Shown here piece after piece: positions 4,774-9,517 of a stretch of DNA of 9,517 nucleotides. Position 1 is the first letter of the stretch, and each line of letters starts with the position of its first letter. The stretch is taken from assembly GCA_027064745.1 (NCBI GenBank), contig JAMOPD010000287.1, forward strand, positions 1 through 9,517, read 5' to 3'. The translations under genes were made by a program, and so were the position numbers. The notes beneath the pieces were generated by a model. That model searched no databases and was not told the origin of the DNA. It worked only from the letters and a program-made list of their open reading frames with translations. The DNA comes from Thermococcaceae archaeon (GTDB taxonomy: Archaea; Methanobacteriota_B; Thermococci; Thermococcales; Thermococcaceae).

Positions 4774-6876
4774 CTATCTTTGAAGTAAATCCTGAGCTCC
4801 CTGTGTGCCGAATAGGGCCACAGCCGTTTCATAGTCTAGGTAAAAGTTTTCATCGGTTATAACATTACCCGCAGAGACCCCATACATCTTATACCCCTCT
4901 TTTTCTGTGCTGCCATCTATGTAGTATTTAAGGAAGTAGTAGTCGAAGGATGTCTGATTTGTGAGGGTTGCACCGGCAGTATTTAACACAAGCTGTATTC
5001 TCGAATCTGACGGAAGGATAAAGCTGACGAGACCTATTGGATAATGTTTACCATTATAGGATATGCCAAGCAAGTCTTGGGTTCTGTTTGCCAGCGCTTC
5101 ATATTTCCTGTGTCTGTCCGGGTTAAAGTTCCCCTCCAAACGCTCGAAAAACGACGGGGCATTGTAAATGCCAAAGTAGTAGCCATTTTCAAGGCATTCT
5201 ATGAAAGGCTGGATGTCGTAGGCTCTGGAATTTGAACCAGACTCTTCTTCAAGAGGCTTTACTAATAATGAATATTTTTGCACCCTAGGTGCATGCCTTA
5301 AATCATTATTATCCAGCGTCTTAAGCTGAAACTTTACCTGCCACCTGTACCCTAGAGGCAAGTTAAGGCTTGTCATGACATTAATTCCATCATTTAACAA
5401 AAGCCACGGTGTCCATTGATCAATTATCCCATCGTTGTTTATATCCACTCCTACTTGGACATACACTTCTTCAAGCGTTCCTATTGATGTTGTGACATTA
5501 AAGCTTTGAATTTGAGCGGGTTTAGATAACTTTGGATCCCAGACTACAGAAGTCCAATCACCATTTTGATGATAAACATAACCCTCAATTATATTATTTT
5601 GAGTGTATCCTGTAGCAGATCCTATGCCTAAACCTCCACTTAATTCTAGGAGAACGGGGGAAGATGATGGGTTTTCTGTAAACCTTTTACTTATATCGGG
5701 ACAGCTACCTTTGCATTCCATGCTGACTCCAATCTTAGTGAGGCTAATTTTAAGTGTTGGTGACTCTAACCACAATCCGCTTTTTTCAATTTTGAGGCTT
5801 GTTGTCCATTTATACTCTATTGATGTGGGGAGGGATGGCACATTTGCAATTGTCTTTGTTTCACCATATGAGACGCTCGCGCTTCCAAAACTCCAGAGCA
5901 CTTTCCAGTATTTTTTCAGGGTTAGTTCCCCGGTGGATATTTCATAGTTGGTTCCGGATTGAGTATTCTCTTGCCACTCTTCTTGGGTTGAAACTGACCA
6001 TGTCTTAGGACCTGTGGTGCCTATGTTCTCAAACACCAAAACACCGACATCTCCATCTTTAATAACATCTAAAGGGGACACCGAAACTCCATTAATTGTC
6101 GTGTTTGTTGAACTGTCCTTCCAGATGTGTGTTGCGTTGTAATTAATATCCTCACCATAAACCCCAGTTACAACAGGAACCTCGCTCTCTCCCGTCCCGC
6201 TAAGAACCTTAATGGGCCTTTCAACCAGCTCCGGGTAGGGATAACTGCATGCCTTGATGAGCCTATGATACAGGTCATATGTTTCTCGTGCAATAAATGT
6301 ATCTTCAATTCCCTCAAGACTGACTATCACGGTAACGTTTCTATTTTCTGGAATTGCGCCTTCATATATCACTCCACCAGAAGCGCTGGTTATTTTTATT
6401 CTCGGAATTCTGGCAATTACGGCTATATGAAACGAATCTAAGGGCGCAACTCTAATCGTGATATTGTTTAAGATATCATTTACTGATGGAGATATGTTAT
6501 ACCCCTGTCTCCTTAAAATGGATGTTATGTTCTGAAGCCACATTCCCAGGCTCTGATCACTTGAAATGCCCACTGGAGACTGGCCCCAAATAATCAGATC
6601 TGCTATAGTCTGATTTGCCATTTCTCCGGAGATAAACCCTTTACTTGCTACGTATTCAGTCGTGGTTATTAAAGCCCTTTTTGTTGAGATTTCCAGTGCT
6701 TTTTGAAAATTCAGTTCCAAGCTGGATACAACATCAAATGTACTTTCAATCTGCATTCTTTCACTTTGAGCATGAATTATTTGATATGAAACATCCTCAT
6801 ACGTAGCTAATAGAAGCATGAGGGGTATTAAGAGCAGGATGACAGATGAGTTTATCAGAAAAGCCCTCCTTCTCAT
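4774..6876 (-). CDS. large pilin-like or signal-anchored surface protein (700 aa)
   Basis: The N-terminus MRRRAFLINSS is followed by one hydrophobic helix (about 10-25), then a charged helical stretch (30-75) and a large external domain. The RRA-F junction resembles archaeal class III (prepilin) signals but lacks the glutamate at +5, so it may instead be an uncleaved anchor. About ten N-x-S/T sequons fit surface N-glycosylation. Residues 478-486, DINNDGIID, match the DxNxDGxxD calcium loop of dockerin/EF-hand type. It lies in a probable beta-sandwich (460-540) with the RWQVKFQL and RVQKYSLLV strands. Cysteines at 210, 388, 392 and 561 could form disulfides. I use the ATG at 6874-6876 because it overlaps the upstream TGA and has GGAGG 8 nt before it; an ATG five codons upstream is less likely. 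Its role is probably structural or adhesive, perhaps as a minor pilin-like subunit, but no family is recognised. Confidence 0.75.
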   Translation of the reverse strand: MRRRAFLINSSVILLLIPLMLLLATYEDVSYQIIHAQSERMQIESTFDVVSSLELNFQKALEISTKRALITTTEYVASKGFISGEMANQTIADLIIWGQSPVGISSDQSLGMWLQNITSILRRQGYNISPSVNDILNNITIRVAPLDSFHIAVIARIPRIKITSASGGVIYEGAIPENRNVTVIVSLEGIEDTFIARETYDLYHRLIKACSYPYPELVERPIKVLSGTGESEVPVVTGVYGEDINYNATHIWKDSSTNTTINGVSVSPLDVIKDGDVGVLVFENIGTTGPKTWSVSTQEEWQENTQSGTNYEISTGELTLKKYWKVLWSFGSASVSYGETKTIANVPSLPTSIEYKWTTSLKIEKSGLWLESPTLKISLTKIGVSMECKGSCPDISKRFTENPSSSPVLLELSGGLGIGSATGYTQNNIIEGYVYHQNGDWTSVVWDPKLSKPAQIQSFNVTTSIGTLEEVYVQVGVDINNDGIIDQWTPWLLLNDGINVMTSLNLPLGYRWQVKFQLKTLDNNDLRHAPRVQKYSLLVKPLEEESGSNSRAYDIQPFIECLENGYYFGIYNAPSFFERLEGNFNPDRHRKYEALANRTQDLLGISYNGKHYPIGLVSFILPSDSRIQLVLNTAGATLTNQTSFDYYFLKYYIDGSTEKEGYKMYGVSAGNVITDENFYLDYETAVALFGTQGAQDLLQR

Positions 6877-6889
6877 CAGCGCTCCCTCC
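6874..6889 (-). promoter_or_regulatory. translational coupling site TGATG with internal ribosome binding site
   Basis: The stop of the 799-aa gene and the start of the 700-aa gene share one base (TGATG, 6874-6878). GGAGG (6885-6889), inside the end of the upstream gene, is correctly spaced for re-initiation. The two proteins are therefore probably made in linked amounts. Confidence 0.7.
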
Positions 6890-9275
6890 ATACCCTGAGG
6901 GTTACAGTGACGGGAGTATAGAGCGAGGGTACATTTTGGAGAGGTATTACATCTGAAATTGTTGACTCAAGTTTAATCGGAATTACCAGATTTTTATCCT
7001 GACCACCAAGCTTTTTAAACAGCCTAACTATTGCATCATCAAGGGCATATCTTTCTGGTTGTAAATCTGCTATGTTAATTTTTTTGTAATTAATATTTCT
7101 CTCGTAGGGTATCCCTATAAGCAGGTTATCACTTTTAATGTTCCCATTTATGTCCTCGTAATAATAAGTGAGATTGTAGCCGGTGTATTCCGGATATCCC
7201 TGAAGCAGATAGGGGAAAGTGTCTCCATAGGGTACGTAGCTATCAAGCAGAATTAAGGTTTCACCCATAGAATTATCTTTTGATACGTAGAATCCATCAT
7301 CAAAGTCGAGAATAAATTTGTTCTCTCCGGGAGCCATGGTAGGTGAGATTATTGAGTTGTCGTTTGCCCTAGTCCATATGCCATAGCCCCAGTGATTGAA
7401 GACTTCCATTATATCCCTCTGCTCGTTAGAGGGAGTTGGTGGATTACAGCCCTGTATATTGTAACAGAACAAGTCAACTGTTCCTATGATTGAATTTTGG
7501 ATGCTAACCTTTTGGTAGGGCTCTAAATTTACAGTAACATCGTGATAATATGGGAACTGAAACTTTGTCCATATTGGCGTGATATTGTTTGGAAGATCAA
7601 ATGAGAATTCTAGGTGCCTGCAGTATTCTCCCTGCGGATCTACACTGGAGTCTGCATCACAGTTACTGGCACTAATCTGTATTGGACGAGTAAGGGATAT
7701 TGTGTGGATAGAATACTGAATGTGGGGATTGTAATCGATTTCAACATACGAACTGTTCCCATATAATTTAAAATGAGTCTCTGGGAAAATATTTGGATTG
7801 GAAAAATTGACGATTGGATACTTATGATATTCATTCAAGCCTATTCCCAGAACGACTGAAAAGTATTGGTTGGTTAAGTTGGGAAGTAGAGATTCGGGAA
7901 TTGTCCATACAAAGTATCCATTATTCTCCGCAGGATGTCCTATGTTTATGCTTTTGTCTTTTATGTTTATAAAAAGTGTTACATCATCCTGCTGTACTCC
8001 TTCGATCTTGGCCTGAACTCGTATTCTTGTGATGTTAAATGGTATAAATATTGCCTTTTCAACTTGAGTGGGGTTGCCTTCAGAACTTACCGTTGGGAAA
8101 TAAAACCTGTGAGGGAAGTTCATGGTATTGAACTTTGAAACATTATACACAACTATCACATGACTTGCTCCACTATCTCCAATTGCATAAAACGGTAGTT
8201 TAATGCTAATGCTAAGGATAGGGATATTGATATCAATTTTGTATGGTTCAACTGTGACATTAAATGTGTTCTGCTTTTGTATAAGTTCGAGAAGATTAGT
8301 ATACGTGCTATCATCAAGGTTGTTGTCAGTAACTTTGAGGTGAATAGAGCCTATTTTGGTAGGAGATCCAAAGGAGTTCCCATTTACTATCAACGGATTT
8401 CCGTTTATCTTGATAGAAACCTTAAGAGTCGAAAGTTGTGAGAGGAGATCATTAAAAAACCCCTTTAACAGCCTTTCTAACAGGTCACAAACTCCCCATG
8501 TGTCATTACATATTTCAATTTCTAGCTTTGTAATCCGGAGAGGTTCAAAGAACAGAGTACTACTAACTTTACTATCTGGAGAACCCAAGGAGGAAATGTT
8601 GAAATTATAGGAGAACTTTACTTCACTCTGGTCAAACTTAGGTATGAGACCAAACAACCACTCTCCAGTAAAGTATGGATAACTCAACACAGCATCACTC
8701 ATGTAGATATACTCGTCCTGCTTCGTTATCTGGGCGAGGTAAAGTCTTGCCATATATCCTGCCGCAGTCTTATTATATGCATAACCAGTTAGAGATATCG
8801 TAGCAGCTGACACATCACGAGCTTCCAAATAATTTGCCCCTATTTTCGAGAGATATGGGTTAGTGTAATTATTTATAATCAGCTGGTAGTTGTATCCTTT
8901 TAGCGTATTATTAAGTATATAGCCAAGGATTATACTGGCTTTATCTGTCAGATTCGCAGAAGAATAAACTGGAGAAGCAGCCCAGTATGTTGCAGCTATT
9001 TCAAGGGGAGACATCGTTGGACTTACGAGGCTTGAATTTAAAATCCCCCTGCTAATCCATTCTTCTATTTTTTGAGAGGGAACGAGGTTTTCCAGTGGAG
9101 TCGTTCTAAGCAGTTCTAATACATTCTGAGCCGTATAAGCATTCTGGGAGCGCACATAGGTAGAATACACATTCACACTCTGAGCCTGAATAGACACTAT
9201 GCTGGTAATAAATATGACAACCAATACAAGAGATAGGAGAGCATCCAGTGTAAATACAAATGCCCTTCTTTTCAT
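6876..9275 (-). CDS. large pilin-like or signal-anchored surface protein (799 aa)
   Basis: The N-terminus MKRRAFVFTLDALLSLVLVV continues in a single hydrophobic helix (6-28). The FTLDA motif after basic residues recurs in archaeal secreted, pilin-like proteins. After the helix come an alpha-helical segment (about 35-75) and a long beta-rich external region carrying about fifteen N-x-S/T sequons. All six cysteines lie in three close pairs, CX6C (CNDTWGVC), CX12C and CX5C (CYNIQGC), as expected for local disulfides outside a hyperthermophile cell. No enzyme motif is visible. The ATG at 9273-9275 is preceded by GGAGGTG (9284-9290) at 8 nt; a GTG three codons upstream is part of that binding site. 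It shares the RRAF opening with the next gene and is coupled to it. It is probably a subunit of the same envelope or pilus-like structure. An S-layer-associated or adhesive role is an alternative. Confidence 0.75.
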   Translation of the reverse strand: MKRRAFVFTLDALLSLVLVVIFITSIVSIQAQSVNVYSTYVRSQNAYTAQNVLELLRTTPLENLVPSQKIEEWISRGILNSSLVSPTMSPLEIAATYWAASPVYSSANLTDKASIILGYILNNTLKGYNYQLIINNYTNPYLSKIGANYLEARDVSAATISLTGYAYNKTAAGYMARLYLAQITKQDEYIYMSDAVLSYPYFTGEWLFGLIPKFDQSEVKFSYNFNISSLGSPDSKVSSTLFFEPLRITKLEIEICNDTWGVCDLLERLLKGFFNDLLSQLSTLKVSIKINGNPLIVNGNSFGSPTKIGSIHLKVTDNNLDDSTYTNLLELIQKQNTFNVTVEPYKIDINIPILSISIKLPFYAIGDSGASHVIVVYNVSKFNTMNFPHRFYFPTVSSEGNPTQVEKAIFIPFNITRIRVQAKIEGVQQDDVTLFINIKDKSINIGHPAENNGYFVWTIPESLLPNLTNQYFSVVLGIGLNEYHKYPIVNFSNPNIFPETHFKLYGNSSYVEIDYNPHIQYSIHTISLTRPIQISASNCDADSSVDPQGEYCRHLEFSFDLPNNITPIWTKFQFPYYHDVTVNLEPYQKVSIQNSIIGTVDLFCYNIQGCNPPTPSNEQRDIMEVFNHWGYGIWTRANDNSIISPTMAPGENKFILDFDDGFYVSKDNSMGETLILLDSYVPYGDTFPYLLQGYPEYTGYNLTYYYEDINGNIKSDNLLIGIPYERNINYKKINIADLQPERYALDDAIVRLFKKLGGQDKNLVIPIKLESTISDVIPLQNVPSLYTPVTVTLRVWRER

Positions 9276-9283
9276 AGTTCCCA

Positions 9284-9290
9284 CACCTCC
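9284..9290 (-). promoter_or_regulatory. strong ribosome binding site deciding the 799-aa start
   Basis: GGAGGTG on the minus strand is complementary to the 3' end of archaeal 16S rRNA and lies 8 nt before the ATG at 9275. It sits in the 25-nt gap after the stop of the upstream gene. Confidence 0.7.
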
Positions 9291-9300
9291 ATGAACACGC

Positions 9301-9517
9301 TCATGACCCCCACACCCACAATTTTAATATAGCTGGTTCAAGTCTTGGGGCGAGGATCACGCCAAGCCCATTCAAATCACGCATAGTTACTGTTCCAGTG
9401 AAAGTATCATCATATACCCATATATCAACAATTTTAACGGTATTCTCAGAATTAAACTCCTCAAATAGGGAACTCCATGGAATTACTACGGTAGTGAGGT
9501 TACCCACATAAGTGAGG
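9301..9517 (-). CDS. C-terminal end of an upstream operon protein (partial)
   Basis: Only the last 71 codons are in the window. The frame is open to the right edge and ends at a TGA (9301-9303). Recognisable stretches include VVIPWSSLFEEFN, VKIVDIWVYDDT and a final LEPAILKLWVWGS. The alternation of hydrophobic and polar residues suggests a beta-rich extracellular domain, and NLT is a possible N-glycosylation site. The gene lies 25 nt upstream of the 799-aa gene in the same direction, so it belongs to the same operon. The N-terminus, and so any shared RRAF opening, cannot be seen. The family is not recognised. Confidence 0.65.
   Translation of the reverse strand, partial: LTYVGNLTTVVIPWSSLFEEFNSENTVKIVDIWVYDDTFTGTVTMRDLNGLGVILAPRLEPAILKLWVWGS

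Noticed and set aside
5603..8610. Several 60-115-codon plus-strand frames opposite the two surface protein genes
   Set aside because: They are shadows of the long minus-strand genes; none has a binding site or protein-like composition.

Overview
The window looks like a chromosomal piece of a hyperthermophilic euryarchaeon, most probably Thermococcales (Pyrococcus/Thermococcus-like). The reasons are an archaeal STAND-type ATPase, Shine-Dalgarno sites of the GGTGAT/GGAGGTG type, archaeal TATA boxes of the form CTTAAATAT about 25 nt before the expected transcript starts, heavy use of AGA/AGG, AAG and GAG codons, and surface proteins with archaeal pilin-like N-termini. The genus cannot be fixed from the sequence alone.

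Left part (1-3290). An archaeal ATPase gene (338-1423, minus) sits between two decayed stretches. It has its own promoter, overlapped by a perfect 9-bp inverted repeat that could be an operator. Positions 1480-1873 hold coding-like debris on both strands and one copy of a short dispersed repeat. After a block that is about 90% A/T comes a candidate structured RNA on the plus strand (about 2042-2205), with a TATA-like element, closing arms, a GNRA-capped hairpin and a hairpin/T-run terminator. It converges on a sugar-phosphate nucleotidyltransferase gene (2243-3238, minus), which has its own promoter.

Middle part (3290-3763). There is no intact gene here, but there are two kinds of imperfect repeat. 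One is a second and third copy of the dispersed element (3324-3354, about 3410-3441). The other is a pair of roughly 80-bp direct repeats (3480-3558 and 3574-3659). A small conserved-looking plus-strand gene (3764-4039, GTG start) follows, and its 3' end overlaps the convergent operon by 46 bp.

Right part (3994-9517, all minus). This is a tight operon read right to left: the C-terminal end of a protein entering from outside the window, a 799-aa surface protein, a 700-aa surface protein (start overlapping the previous stop as TGATG), and a 253-aa four-helix membrane protein resembling DUF2101. The two large proteins each begin with a basic R-R-A-F stretch and one hydrophobic helix, followed by a large external domain rich in N-glycosylation sequons. 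They look like pilin-like or signal-anchored subunits of one envelope structure, with the membrane protein as a possible assembly or anchoring partner. This cluster is the most promising candidate for an undescribed system, but its function cannot be read from the sequence.
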